DNA from: Nematostella vectensis
Taxonomy: Eukaryota > Cnidaria > Anthozoa > Actiniaria > Edwardsiidae
Reading direction: 5' to 3'
DNA length: 64,000 nt
NCBI RefSeq assembly: GCF_932526225.1
Contig: NC_064037.1
Span: 1,674,001-1,738,000 of the forward strand
The position numbers and the translations under genes were made by a program. Position 1 is the stretch's first letter; each line of letters opens with the position of its first letter. The notes under the pieces are model-generated. The model saw nothing but the letters and a program-made list of their open reading frames with translations. It was not told where the DNA came from and searched no databases. Shown in pieces: positions 25,749 to 37,638 of this stretch.

Positions 25749-27652
25749 ATGGCGCCTTCTTTGGACATCGACGACGTGAAAGAACTTTTCTGCGAGGAGT
25801 CAGAGTCAAAGAAGAAGAAACGCTTAGCATTCTTGCTTGGGTTTGATGAGTTTGAAGAGGATGATGACCTAAGATCAGCCAGTCTGCTGGATATTTATTA
25901 CTGCGGTCTTTCCTTCGCGGTTGATGAAGGCTTTCCATGGAAAAATGTTTGTTTTGTTTTTGAGACCATAAAAGTACTACTAGAAGCGGTGAAAGGTGAG
26001 TTTCTTGAGTTGATGAACTTGTAGTGTGCCCTGGGTAGATAGTAGAACAAGATGGGAAAGTAACTAATGATTGTATTTAGGCATTCCTGTTCTTCCTTCA
26101 AGTCCCAATAACAGGGGGTGTCATTGTTATACTGTAGCTTTCCTTATATTTCTGTTGTGCACATCAGGTCATTTTTAGATCTACTTATGGAGAGCTTATG
26201 ATGAATGAGACTTAAAAAAAGGTAGTGGCATACTGGCCTACTGGCCTTTTTTTTTAAGATATTAAGCTTAAAAAAAGCAAGTAATATAAGGAAATCCATG
26301 GAAGAACAATGACCCCCCTTTTTTGAAACCATGTCTTTGCCCTCCACCCCTCCCCCTCCCTCCCTTTCTGGAACTCCTGGATCCTCCCCTCTGACTTATA
26401 TATTACCATGGTCTACAGTCCATGAATAGAGCAATGAATATTAATAACAAGAATAGAAGAAATGACTGCCACCATGATCCAAAGAACTGTATGTCAATAG
26501 AAATAGGTATGGATCTGCAGACATTTTTCTTGCTAAATACTCAAGATCTATTTAAAATAACTCCTTATTGTATCCTACATTTGCAGATAATTCTCTACCA
26601 GAGGCAATAAAATATTTTCAAGACTACCTACAGCGATCCAATGTACAATTCACTGCTCATGGAATGAAATCTTTGGTGGATTTTGTGTTCCAGACTTTCT
26701 TCCAGCATTACAGGCTGTACAAGTTTGTTTTGACTTGCGATCGTGAGGAGGATAGAACTCAATTTGACTTGACAGTTGAGCCACCACAAGGAATAGATAA
26801 AATGACAAAAGCAATTCCCAAGTCTGACTGGGATGAGAAAGAAAGACTCAAGGATATAGATAAAATGGAAGAAGAGAGAAGAAAGGTATAATGATTTGCT
26901 AGATTTACCGTTGCCATCATCGGCATTGGAATTGTTGTAACTCATTGACAGTGCAAAACTGCAACATACTTTGATACAAAGCTATCAACATTTCCTCCCT
27001 ATATTATATTTCGAGGGGTACAATAAGGGGATTCAAACAAACATTTTGGTTTGTAATTTTGCGTTCTCTCACCAAGCACCCATAAAGTGGGATGGGTGGG
27101 TGAACTCTTTAATAAGAAATGTTGCAAAAAGTGGGGTGGGGAGGGGATTAGTCCCCTAAGTTTCCATATCACCAATACCCATACCTATCAGGTTTACATC
27201 TGAGTACCCCCCCCCCCCCCAAAGAAGAGGATCCCCATCCTCACCTATTTCAGTGGTATCAATCTAAAATTACTGGATCTGCCTTTAGAAGCATATATTT
27301 GAACAAATATTTATAACATTGTGTTTATGTTTCTTTACTTCATTTTTTTTAGAAAAGACAAGAGTTTTACAGCCAGCAGTTATCAGAGGTGGCAAAACAT
27401 CTAGAAGAACCTTACATGCCTTTAACGTCAACCACTGAACCAATCAGCAAAGAGCAGCTCAACCACATTATTAAAGACGTCGTTAATGTACAAGCATCAG
27501 TCACAGAGACCCTACTCAAAGAGACTTTAGACGAGATGGAAGACACTCTAGAATACCAGTATATGAGATCAACTGCTTTGGGTAACCAGGACGATGGAAA
27601 GTCTCCAAGAAAAAAATCTTCAAGTAGTAAATCAAGGAAAGCTGTTAGCTAG
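25749..27652 (+). CDS. C8orf74: C8orf74-like protein
   Basis: Three exons, 25749-25995, 26587-26885 and 27353-27652 (TAG), join in frame (phases 1 and 0) to 281 residues, close to the ~294 residues of human C8orf74. Shared landmarks from memory: an N-terminal V-K-E-x-F segment, an LLDxxY...FAVxxGFPW block, the SLPEAI..F segment, an FxxHYxLYxxVL block near residues 135-145, and a Lys/Arg/Ser-rich C-terminus. The middle is charged and probably coiled-coil (DEKERLKDIDKMEEERRKKRQE). No enzymatic motif is visible; the family's function is poorly known, with testis-biased expression reported in mammals. The start is the ATG inside AAAATGG, where similarity begins. Confidence 0.8.
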
Positions 27653-29451
27653 ATTAAATGCATTGAGTATCAGCAACAAAATGTATGCTGTGAAAAAGTA
27701 CAATCTTATGTTTACAGTAATAACATGATTTGTTTAATTCGTTTCTTAAAGTAAATGGGTGTCATTTTTTTTTTACACTTAAATTTTCAAAGTGTAGTCA
27801 AGAAGGCATGACATTTATATCAATATTTGCCTTGAAAAAAGTAGATGTTTACATAAACTTGTAGATATTTGGTTTCTTGGTAATTTAAGGTCATACATAT
27901 CTAAATCATTTATAGCGGAGCCAGCGCGTCCATAAGCAGCGCGCGGAGCTCATTAGGTATAGAAATTGGTCATAAACTAGGCGACTCAAAAATTGTGGTC
28001 AATGACGTCATGTCACACGCTGTCAGCTATCTGTACCACTCACGTGACCAGCTCATTCGACCAGCCCATTGATCGCTCTAAACCAATGAGAGACTAGTTC
28101 CAGCAAGAACTTGGGGGACTTGAAAAAGACTGGGGGGAATCAAGCCTATTATGACTTTCGACGTAAAACGAATAACGGAATGCATAATTGCAGAAACGAA
28201 TTGACAAGAAAAAGTGTTTAATTGAGAAAATGCAACTGATTTAGCCAGTCAAATGGCCGTATAAAAATGATAATTTGAAGGATATATCTGTCAAAGGAAC
28301 TGCTTTGTACTTTTACAAGCTGGGAATATCATCAGCTCGACTTCTTCACCTGTCGCAGTGGTTGACGCAGCATAAAATCGTGTAAGGGGAATTCGTGCAT
28401 CATCAATCAACAACCCTGTGAATGCCCACGAACTTTTACCTTTTAACACTAAAGACTATTATTATTCGGGAGAAAAACGTGTCCCAGGTAAATAGGAAAT
28501 CGCAAAATAAGTCCAAATAGATTAACCACCGAACGATGAATTAAATATTGCTTAAATTTGAAGCCAGCATTTCAAATTGTTTTCTGCGCGCGCTGACGTG
28601 CACTGGAATGGCGCCATGAGCGCGCGCTGTTGTAAAGTTTTTTTTATTGTGTTTTGCGTAGGATTAGAAATAATTTTATAAAAACATTCTTGTTGTGCCC
28701 TCATTGAGTTTTGAAAACGTCGGTGTTTGTTTGGGGAATTCCCGAGCAGATGCTGTTATTATGGATCTTTTATCCTCAAAAGAAATTCTAAACTAGAAAC
28801 TCTTTTCTTCAGGGGGTCACACCCCTAAACAGCCCAAAGATTCTCCATATGAAAATATGGCAATAAAGCTGGCTACGCTTTTAGGCAGTGCCTAATTCTA
28901 TATTATAAACATTACTTTATAGGGCTTGGGACATAATGAGGACAGACCTACCAATCTGATTTAGCTTTCAAAAATATTAATACAAATGTGACTGATATGA
29001 ATATGAAAACACATGTGAATAGACATATTGTTCCATACTTTGCAAAAAAAAAACACCAGCAACCTACATCTATTTCAATTTCTTTCGTTTGGTTTTTTTT
29101 TTTCCAATTTTCCCGAAAACTTTTACATAGGCGCCAATTGGGGCCCAGTCTACGCGCGATGAGCAGCCGATAACAACAAACATGAGAGCGAGAGCTGAGA
29201 GCGCGGTAAATGGCCGGCGATAAAATTCCTGTCGTGTTCTCGTTATCCAAAGATCTTACTTATCCTGCACTTCGGTGCTCTATCCATCACGGAGCTCTAA
29301 CAATCTGTCACGGGAACATTCTCGGAGCTTTCAGGCGTGGTAGACGAAGTTAATCGGTGAAGCGAAGTCTTTGGAAGAATAAACAACACGACAACCAAAA
29401 CTTTGACAACGACAGCCCGAAAAGTCATTCAAACTCTAATCTAAAGTCAAC
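27653..29451. other. Intergenic: 3' end of C8orf74-like gene and upstream region of GPP34-like gene 1
   Basis: The first few hundred bases should include the C8orf74-like 3' UTR. A perfect TGACGTCA palindrome (CRE-type bZIP site) lies at 28003-28010, and GC-rich words (GCGCGCGCTG) near 28590-28630 interrupt AT-rich sequence. The 29140-29450 segment, moderately GC-rich and directly upstream of the ATG, is the likely promoter/5' UTR; no TATA box is clear. No ORF with coding character was seen. Confidence 0.45.
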
Positions 29452-32400
29452 ATGTCGACTGAACACGCATGGTACATGGTGGACAGGCTTCGTGAAATTT
29501 TAAAGTCTGATTATTTTGATAAGGATTCGTTTGACGAACGAAGGTTGAAGTTGTCGCAAGCGTTTTGCCTTATGTGGCAGGATAAAGAGAATGGCGAAGT
29601 TTCTGGTCGACAAAAATCTGGACCCCCGGCCGCTGCGGCTATTGTGGCCGTGCTTATAGATCTACTAATCCTCGAGAAAATAGAATTCGAAGTTGAAGTG
29701 AAGCAGTGGATGACAAGAAGGAGAGAGATTATCTATGTGAAGGTATTTATTCCCCTATAAGGCCACACCACTCTCGAGGTCAAAACAACTTTGATCGTTC
29801 AGCGAAGCACATGGTATTTTTTACTGCTCGGCGAGAGCGTGACAAATTTTTCGTTTATTATATCATAATAGTAAATTATTAACCGATGAAGTGTGCCAGT
29901 GCATTATATATTAATCGACACGTAATACAATAACAGTGACTTTGATTATGCCACGTTATTATTTGTGTTCTTTTGAATTCTTTTTGCATGCTAAACCATT
30001 TTACTTACTCTTATTGGTCACTTTTATGATAAATACCACAACTTTTGACATGTCGTATCCTCTTTTACTTAATTAGAACATCTAAGATTTATTATTATAT
30101 TCAGCTGCTCCTATATGTGTTTTTTTTTAAGGGCAAATGATTAAATACATTTTTACCATGAAAGATCTTTTACCGCAAAAGTTGAACAAACTTTATTTTT
30201 CTTTGCACCCATCCACAGCAAGTCACCTAAGGGTGGATCTAGGATTTAAAGGGCAGAGCAGGCCCGTACCCGGGATTTTTCTTGGGAGGGTGCGAAATCC
30301 GAAAAAGTGGACCTAATTTTTCTTGGGGAGGGTGGGGAGGGGGGGGGAGGCGGTGAATTTTTGGATAAAAATCTGAACAAAGAAAAAGTCTGACTAATGA
30401 CATACCAGAGTGATCTAGCTTATGCTTTATAGTTTTGTCGACAAATAGCACGTCTATATAGAACCCAAAGTGAAATTTAGGCCGTTGTGGGGGGTGCATC
30501 CGCACCCCCTGCACCCCCCTCTTCGTACGGGCCTGCAGAGACACCAAAATACAGTGATGATTTGAACAAGCAAGTCTTTTTTGGGGGTGGGGGACACTTA
30601 TAAGGGAGAAAGGGGGGCTTATTTCATTCATGCTTATTTCAACAGCTTCTGAATCAATTGAGAACAAGACTTTGTATGTGATAAACTGAAACAACTGTAA
30701 AATTGTTACAAAACTTACACGTTATATTCATGGAGGGGTTTTTGTTGTTTATAAATTGATGACAATATCGTCTTCACGGTTCCTTTCATCGATAGCTAGA
30801 TTCTCTGGTGCAGCTTATTCCAAAATTTGTGGCGGGGGAAGTGCTTATTTTAAGGAGGGCGCTTATTCCCATCTACACCTATTTCAAATAAGGCAGCCCT
30901 TAAAATCTGTGTCATAACCAACTGTGCTTTATGGGTTTCAAAAAAACAAGCATGATTCAAAATAATTCTAGATTCAGAAAACTTCAGATTGGTTACATCA
31001 TCATGGTTTATGGTGAACAAGATTTTGTCATTTATGTGTTTCCCGTGATGCAATGTGGCTTACTACACATGGCTAAACAATCAAACATGTTTGTCGAACA
31101 TTAAAATCGAACTCTCGTGCTAGCATGTTTGGGGAGGTGGCTAAACACAAAAACATTTTCATAAAACATGAGCACGCACACTTTTTCCATTATGATTACG
31201 TGAGAGATCAAAGTGGCGCCATGGGAATTTCAAGTGATGATTGAATAAAATCACAAAGCGCACGCAATGTTTTGTGTTTAACGCAAATGTTTGATGAAAA
31301 TGTTTTGAACTAGTTCAAACATCTGTACGTGTTGTGGAAGCCAATTAAGTGCCATGTTTTGTGGGTGGCTAAACATACAAACATTCAAGTCAAACGCAAT
31401 GTTTGACAAACATGTTTGAATGTTTAGCCAGTCCTTTAGAATGCAACCTTATTTGAAAATGAGAGAGGGCAATTTGAGGAGCAACTCTTAGTCTAAAGAA
31501 GGAGGGGAGGAGGAGAAAGGAAAAGCCCTTGCTCCTCGCCCCCCACCCTTGTTTGACCATCCTTCCTTTTTTCAGGTAGCTGAGGATAAACCTTGTGGGA
31601 CCTTCCTGGACAAAGCCCTCTTTTCTAGTATTCTCAGACATCATAAGGCCAACCCAGACAAGCCAAAGACAGTTAACGAGTGGATAATACATGGCTGCTC
31701 AGCATTTCCTACATGTGTCACAGAAATCTTGGAAAGTCTTGTCAACATGGAGATCTTGGATAAGAAGGATGTGCTGTTCTGGAGAAAGTACCCGACAAAA
31801 AATCTAGGTAGAAATTTAATTATATTGAATTTAGCAAAAATAAGAACAAATTAAGGGTTTTGCTGCAACAAAATTGTATTTCGACCCAACATAATCCACA
31901 TGCACAATTCATACAGCTTTTGATAGACTACCATGATTCTTTCCTTTGGTAGCCTTTTTCAAGATATTGGGAGCTGTGTTGTTTGAGCATGAAATCGAGG
32001 CTCTGGCAAGTTTCTTTTCTGCTGTCTTACAAGTTTTTGCTTGCTTTGTGGTAAAGCTTGAAACTGAATACTAATAAAAAAAAGAGCCTGAAATTTTGCA
32101 AATAACTTCAAGAAGGCTGTAAACAACTTCTGGTCTGTCAAAGTATTGTTTTCATGCTCAATTTTTATGGTTTTAAAAACAGCCCAAAAAGTAAGGTCTT
32201 ATGAAAGAAACATTAGTGCAATGCATTCTGGGAAAGGTGAGTTGAATTCATACATGATTCCTACAGTTCCTATTTTCTGTACCCCATAGTACCTAAGATC
32301 AACATTGGCAGAGTGAACCTCCTCTCTCACCACCAAAAATCAGATCATTTCACAAGTTTAAGAGGATTGTTTATATATCTTCGCCAAAAATCAGATCATA

Positions 32401-33292
32401 TCACATATTTAAGAGGATTGTTTATATCTCTCCACCAAAAATCAGATCATTTCACACATTTAAGAATTTTGTTTATTTCTCTCCACCAAAAAACAGATCA
32501 TTTCACGCATTTAAGAGGATTGTTTATTTTATAGAGCCCAAGTCTGAACTAACTGAGGAGATACGCAAAATTGCACTCTCGGCACATCCTGCAGATGGTT
32601 ACATGTGGACCCTACTTAAACTCATGAAAGATGTCGATGCTTGTGCATTCAGAAAAGGAACTTTCTTTCCCAAATACTTTTCTGAGAATGAGATTGGAGA
32701 AGCAAATGCTAGTATTGCAAAACTAACTAGTGTACAAGTTCTTAGTGAAGCTGGAAGTAATGAGATTGTAGCCATGGTTGAGATCAATGGGGAGAGGTCA
32801 GATGAAGGCTCTAAGACTGAAGATGTCAGTACCTGTAAACCTGAGGATGTGGACGTAGTAGAGAAAGCAGAAGGAGAGGGTGTAGTCAGGGAGAAACGTG
32901 AGGTGCAAATTGAAACAGAACAGACAAAAGAAGGTGCTAGCACAGAAAATAAAGAGAACCCAGAAAACGATGTCACAGAATGCAATGAAGAATTACCGGA
33001 AGAGGGGAAACCAGATACAGAAAAAGAAGAGGAAAAAGATGAGAAAAAGGATGATGGTAGCACAGAGCATAAAGGTAACCCAGAAAAAGCTGTGGAAGAA
33101 TGCAATGAAGAATTAACAGAAGAGGCAAAACCAGATACAGAAAGAGAAGAGAAAAAAAATAAAAATGAGGATGATAAGAAAGAGGAAGGAACGCTGGACG
33201 AATCTGCCGTTGAGCAGGAAGAAGAAAACTTAGAGTTGGATAAAGAAACATTGCAGAGCTTAAATAGCAGTGAATTAAATACCAAGATGTGA
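29452..33292 (+). CDS. Divergent GPP34/GOLPH3-fold protein with acidic C-terminal tail (paralogue 1)
   Basis: Exons 29452-29742, 31576-31807 and 32535-33292 (TGA) give 426 residues. Residues 1 to ~225 follow the GPP34 pattern: LRE...LSQAFCLMW, GEVSG, a helix AAAIVAVLIDLLILEKIEFE, then GTFLDKALF, a W at the start of the next helix, a long helix ending NMEILDK, and EEI.KIAL...YMWTLLKLMKDVDA. GOLPH3/Vps74 proteins bind Golgi PI4P and sort glycosyltransferases, but the residues known to contact PI4P are not conserved here, so Golgi function is uncertain. The remaining ~200 residues are Glu/Lys-rich, with a 40-residue tandem duplication. The first ATG fits Kozak context and aligns exactly with paralogue 2. 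Confidence 0.8.
30259..30534. mobile_element. 276-bp CAGGCCCGTAC inverted-repeat MITE in intron
   Basis: The ends are CAGGCCCGTAC and GTACGGGCCTG, and the element is directly flanked by CAGAG on both sides, a likely target-site duplication. The interior is G/A-rich and has no ORF of note. It lies in intron 1 of GPP34-like gene 1. Superfamily is not certain; the CAGG termini resemble hAT-type ends but the duplication is shorter than 8 bp. Confidence 0.7.
31070..31430. mobile_element. 361-bp inverted-repeat MITE in intron
   Basis: The left end TGGCTAAACAATCAAACATG and the inverted right end TGGCTAAACATTCAAACATG match over about 38 bp (continuing TTTGTC.AACATT). No coding content. It occupies the part of GPP34-like gene 1 intron 1 just upstream of the second exon. 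No clear target duplication was seen. Confidence 0.75.
32335..32534 (+). repeat. 51-bp tandem repeat x4 abutting a 3' splice site
   Basis: Units begin at 32335, 32386, 32437 and 32488 (AAAAATCAGATCAT, then TTAAGAGGATTGTTTAT). The final unit runs directly into the acceptor (TTTTATAG) of the third exon of GPP34-like gene 1. The repeated part includes the branch-site and pyrimidine-tract region, but only the last copy ends in the AG that is used. Confidence 0.9.
32939..33180 (+). repeat. 120-bp coding tandem duplication in acidic tail
   Basis: Two copies of a 40-residue block, starting at 32939 and 33059, share the words NPE..V.ECNEEL.EE.KPDTE. The duplication preserves frame and the acidic/lysine character, so it lengthens an already disordered tail. 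Confidence 0.85.
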
Positions 33293-34637
33293 GACAAACA
33301 AATTGTTGGCAGAGCCATGACATTTCTGGCATAACAATGTCCCCTTAACACAAGCTGGCTTCCATGAATGTTTGGAAGTTCAACGTGCTGATGATATCAG
33401 CCAGTTCTTCTGCTTATCTGCACATGATAAGATGGGTACAACACATCACTATCATCACAGTGGTCAGATATGAACCAGGAAATTCAGCCTGCATTTATGG
33501 TTTGCAGTGTGTGAGACGTTTTGAGGTTTTTCAATTTTGAGAAACAAATTTATTAGCAAAAACGTTTTTAAGGTTTTTAAGCCTGGCGGAAAGTTGACCA
33601 TAGAAAGTATTATTTCTTTATTAAAATGATAGTAGTAATATATTCACAAATCTCTTACTAGCACAGAGTAAAATATTTAATATATTTTAACACACGTAGA
33701 GTTAAAGATAGTATTAAATAAGATGATAAACATTTTCATCTTCATCTTCATGTACAAATGTACGTTTGGTAACCGATGTTTAAGAAACACGTTTATATTA
33801 AAAGAAATGTTAGTTATAAAAAATAGTTACTTGATTTTATTGATAATATTTTGCAGTTTATAGTTTGTTATTGTTTTGAAATAGTATAAAAAAGCAGTGG
33901 TTCTTGGAAATATATTTACTGGGAATACACATTAAAATAATACGACCACTGCCTGAAAAGAGTACTGTGTTTGGATTGCTTTACTGTTACCCGTATCGCC
34001 GCGCAGTTAGATTATTCCCGCTACCGCAGTTCAGTACTCAAAGTTTAAAGGTACTTCACTAAAGGGTTAAAAAAATGGAGAAAGATGACGTTGAAAATAA
34101 ACTTTTGATTGTAAAACAGAATCAACGATTCGTGACGAGTTGGTCCGAGTATTCTAAAGCGTTATTGTGCAAACGGCTAATTCCTCTTGAGAATCGATAA
34201 AAATAAAGGTGGTTAAGAAACTGCGCCACTATACACAGATGATACTATTGGTAGTAAAACTGACCTTTTTAGGCATTTTGAGGCCTTTTTCTGGTTCACG
34301 ATCACGACAATTTGGGCTTTTTGTATTATTTCAAGCAGATATGAATATTCTTACTGTGCTTTCTTCATAGCTGTCAACTCTCAAGATTTTGAACCTTTTC
34401 TCAAGCCTAATTTTCTTGAAAATATCCATACATTTACTATATTCTACCGCATTAGCTATCTTGGTACTTCTGATACATTTACTGTATTTTATCAAGAATT
34501 TCCTAAAGCGAGGTTGACAGCTATGTTTCTTGGTTTATGCATAAGTGGATTTCTTACGGCTCGTCCCTGGAGACTAGGGAACGCTGTTTGTAAACTCCGA
34601 GCCCTTTCGGCACGGGTTTCGGCTAGACCAAATCCAA
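33293..34637. other. Intergenic between GPP34-like paralogues
   Basis: AT-rich: 3' UTR of paralogue 1 (AATAAA-like words around 34095 and 34201) and a short upstream region for paralogue 2. No further exon with GPP34 similarity was found, and no TATA box is evident near 34638. Confidence 0.5.
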
Positions 34638-37600
34638 ATGATGGGGGAATACTCTGCTTTTGTGCAGACATATCTACGGGAGATTTTACAGTCTGGTCGG
34701 TTCAATATCAAGGATTGCCAGTCTCGAAATCTTCATTTGTCTCAGGCGTATTGTCTTCTTTGGCAGGTAAGAGTAAACATGAGAATTTTGTTTCACTCTC
34801 CATCTAGCCCTGTCAGATGGAGAGTGAGTTAGGCCTCGCTCTTAGAACAACCAGTCACCTTTATAGATAAAGATATAACATAAATTCACAATAAAAGATG
34901 TTCGTGAATAAATTCAAATCAAGTTTAAACTTGATAGGGAAAAATGCTATTGATGAAGCTCGATGGAAGTACAAGCGCTTTCCCAGTGACAAATTAATAG
35001 CAAGCACACAGCGGGAGGGGTTGTGGAGGGAAAGGTTTTCTTACGCTATTTGCATTGGGCAGAATCCTGAGACGGGGGAAGTGACCGGTAGGGTGTCAGA
35101 CGAGATCATCCACGATGCAGCAGTCGCCGCCATCTTGCTCGACCTCGCAGTGAGAGGTTACGTTGAATTGTGCATTCAAGAGAAAACCTTCATGATGAAG
35201 GTTGGCATAGTCTCGCAGGGTGTTGACGTCAAGGTAAGGAAGTTTTCATTAATTACACCGAGGGGGGGGGAGGGACGATTTTTACTCAAGACACCTTAAA
35301 ATTTCCGTGCCCCCCCCCTTTCATTGTAAATTTTTTTCGGTGCCCCCCCTTATAGAACCCCAAAATTTTCTTTATCTTTCCCTTTAAGGACCTTTTTTTC
35401 GAAGCCCCCCCCCCCCCCTCTTTTGGTGGTTAAAAATTTTTGGAGCCCCCCTCATGATCAATATCTTCCCTCCCCTCCCCCTCCCTCGGTGTATTTAATG
35501 AACACTCCTTAAGTTGGTTTTTATCTTTTTAGCATGAGCGAAAGTCAGGGATCAGGCAATGATTTCCGCACATGTTCAACAAATTTTCAAAATTTCTCTG
35601 GCATGCCGATTTGATTTTGGAGACAAGAAATACCCCCCTCCCCCCTCCCCTCATCACTTCGATTAACTTTATTATGCTAATGTAAAATTCAGGCCTGTAG
35701 CCAGAATCTAAATTTTACCGAGGCAAAGCTAGCCACTGGATGGTAAATCCAACAAAAGCAAGTGTTTTATCGCATACTTTTCAATTGTGAAACACTAAAC
35801 ATCAAGATTTCAAGGCGAGTGCTTATCACATGCCTTGCTGGTCACGGCCCTGATATTGGCACAGCGCATGTTACATTATATGGTGACCTCAAGGGCCAAA
35901 ATATCGGCGCTACTGGCTACAGCACTCTCTGACAACGCTCTCTAAAGTTTTTCGGGTATTTTGAATTGCCAGGTGACAAACCCGACACCTACAGACACGT
36001 TCCTGGACAAAGCGCTGTTCACACGCATATTGGACAGTACCATGCGAAGTGCAGGCGACTGGATGATACGAACATTCTCCTTGAAGGGCGGAGAAGTGCT
36101 CACACCTATCTTAGATAGTCTAGTGGACCAAGGCATCTTCTCTGTGGAATCCCAATCCTGCATGGGAAGAAAGTACCCAATCATGAATCAAGGTGAGTTA
36201 TCAGGATTGTAACAAGCGTTAAGACGTTACACGCGTTAAGACGTAGCACGCGTTATGGCGTAACAAGCGGTAAGATGTAGCACGCGTTATGGCGTAACAA
36301 GCGGTAAGATGTAGCACGCGTTATGACGTAACAAGCGGTAAGGTGTAGCACGCGTTATGACGTAACAAGCGTTAAGACGTAACACGCGTTATGACGTAAC
36401 AAGCGTTAAGACGTTACACGCGTTAAGACGTAGTACGCGTTATGGCGTAACAAGCGTTATGACGTAGCACGCGTTTAGACGTAACAAGCGTTAAGAAGTA
36501 GCACGTGTTAGGATGTAACAAGCGTTAAAGGTTGGTTCTCACTAGGACGCAAGCGTCAGCGCAAACGGAAAAAAAATCAAGAAGTTGCGTTCTTGCGCTT
36601 GTGTTTTAGTGAGAATCGGAAAATTACGTGCGTTCCGCTTGCGCTTACGTCCAAGTGAAAACCAACCCTAAGACGTAACAAGCTTTAAGACGTAGCACGC
36701 GTTATGACGTAACACGCGTTATGACCTAACAATCGTTCTGACGTAACACGTGTTATGACGTAACAAGCGTTTAGACGTAACACGCGTTGACGTAGCACGC
36801 GTTATGACGTAGCACGCGTTAAGACGTAGCACGCGTTATGACGTAGCACGCGTTAAGACGTAGCACGCGTTATGACGTAGCACGCGTTATGACGTAGCAC
36901 GCGTTAAGACGTAGCACGCGTTATGACGTAGCACGCGTTATGACGTAGCCCGCGTTATGACGTAGCACGCGTTATGATGTAGCACGCGTTAAGACGTAAA
37001 CACGCGTTATGATGACGCCTAAGTGCGCAAAGTTAATGGAAGTTGTAAATTAGACAGTTAATGAATACACTATAAAATGATTTTTTGATCTAACAATTCA
37101 GTATGCACCGGACGCGTGGAGTATCCGGAATGAGAAAGGGTAGCTGAACTCTCCTAACTTAAGAAGAGTTTCCAAAATCACCAAAGTAGTGCCCTAAGAA
37201 ATGGCCGAAAATCAGCCCAATTAGCCCTTTTCGCGGTTATTCTATTTTTGTACCTTGAAACTCGAAGAACAGTACATGCCAAAACAACGTTGGTTAGAAA
37301 ACTAATTTCATGGCGTAATCTCCAATTTTCTACGTTACCCATAATATATTTCGCCTCTTTTCGATGACCATTCACTCGTGCATGAATTGTTCACAGGTCC
37401 AAAAAAGGAGCTTCAGAAAGAATTACAGATGATCGCTCTGAATGACCACCACGCTGATGGCTTCATGTGGCCCCTGTTAAAGCTTGCGAGGGGCGTTGAT
37501 GCGCTGGAGCTAGGAAGAGCTCCGATACTTGAGCATAACTTTAGTGATCAGGACTACAACCGAGCAAAGAAAAACATTGAAAGGTTGCTAAAGGAGGGGA

Positions 37601-37638
37601 AGCCGGCTGAGACTCATAAAGAAAACGTTAAAGTGTAA
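34638..37638 (+). CDS. Divergent GPP34/GOLPH3-fold protein (paralogue 2)
   Basis: Exons 34638-34766, 35063-35233, 35973-36192 and 37397-37638 (TAA) join in frame to 253 residues. The first 43 residues align without gaps to paralogue 1 up to the shared LSQA.CL.WQ. The fold markers are clearer here: DAAVAAILLDLAVRGYVEL corresponds to the helix and strand around GOLPH3 LIELALRGRLQLE, DTFLDKALF follows, and the C-terminal FMWPLLKLARGVDALE...NIERLL matches the GOLPH3 helix before its end. The intron positions at V-K|V-[AT] and KYP..N|G are shared with paralogue 1; the intron after WQ is extra. There is no acidic tail, so it matches the usual size of the family. Tandem duplication is the likely origin. 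Confidence 0.8.
35255..35660 (+). repeat. C-tract-rich intronic sequence
   Basis: Several runs of 7-14 C mixed with T-rich blocks and AAAATTT words, in intron 2 of GPP34-like paralogue 2. No ORF. Such tracts often mark decayed repeats and can cause sequencing errors. Confidence 0.6.
36209..37017 (+). repeat. 17-bp minisatellite (GACGTAGCACGCGTTAT) in intron 3 of GPP34-like paralogue 2
   Basis: Dozens of ~17-bp units alternating TGACGTAA/TGACGTAG with CACGCGTTA and AAGCGTTAA begin 17 bp after the donor at 36193. The array is interrupted at 36529-36668 by a small inverted-repeat element. The ACGCGT and TGACGTAA words recur at high density. Confidence 0.95.
36529..36668. mobile_element. 140-bp inverted-repeat MITE inserted in the 17-bp minisatellite, TAA target duplication
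   Basis: The left end (A)GGTTGGTTCTCACT.GGACG and the inverted right end (G)GGTTGGTTTTCACTTGGACG match over about 30 bp. TAA occurs immediately on each side (36526-36528 and 36669-36671), and removing element plus one TAA restores the minisatellite unit GCGTTAAGACG. A 3-bp TWA-type duplication is characteristic of PIF/Harbinger elements. Confidence 0.85.

Noticed and set aside
32599-33351. Minus-strand 250-codon Ser/Phe-rich ORF
   Set aside because: It is antisense to the Glu/Lys-rich tail of GPP34-like paralogue 1, where complementary codons rarely give stops.
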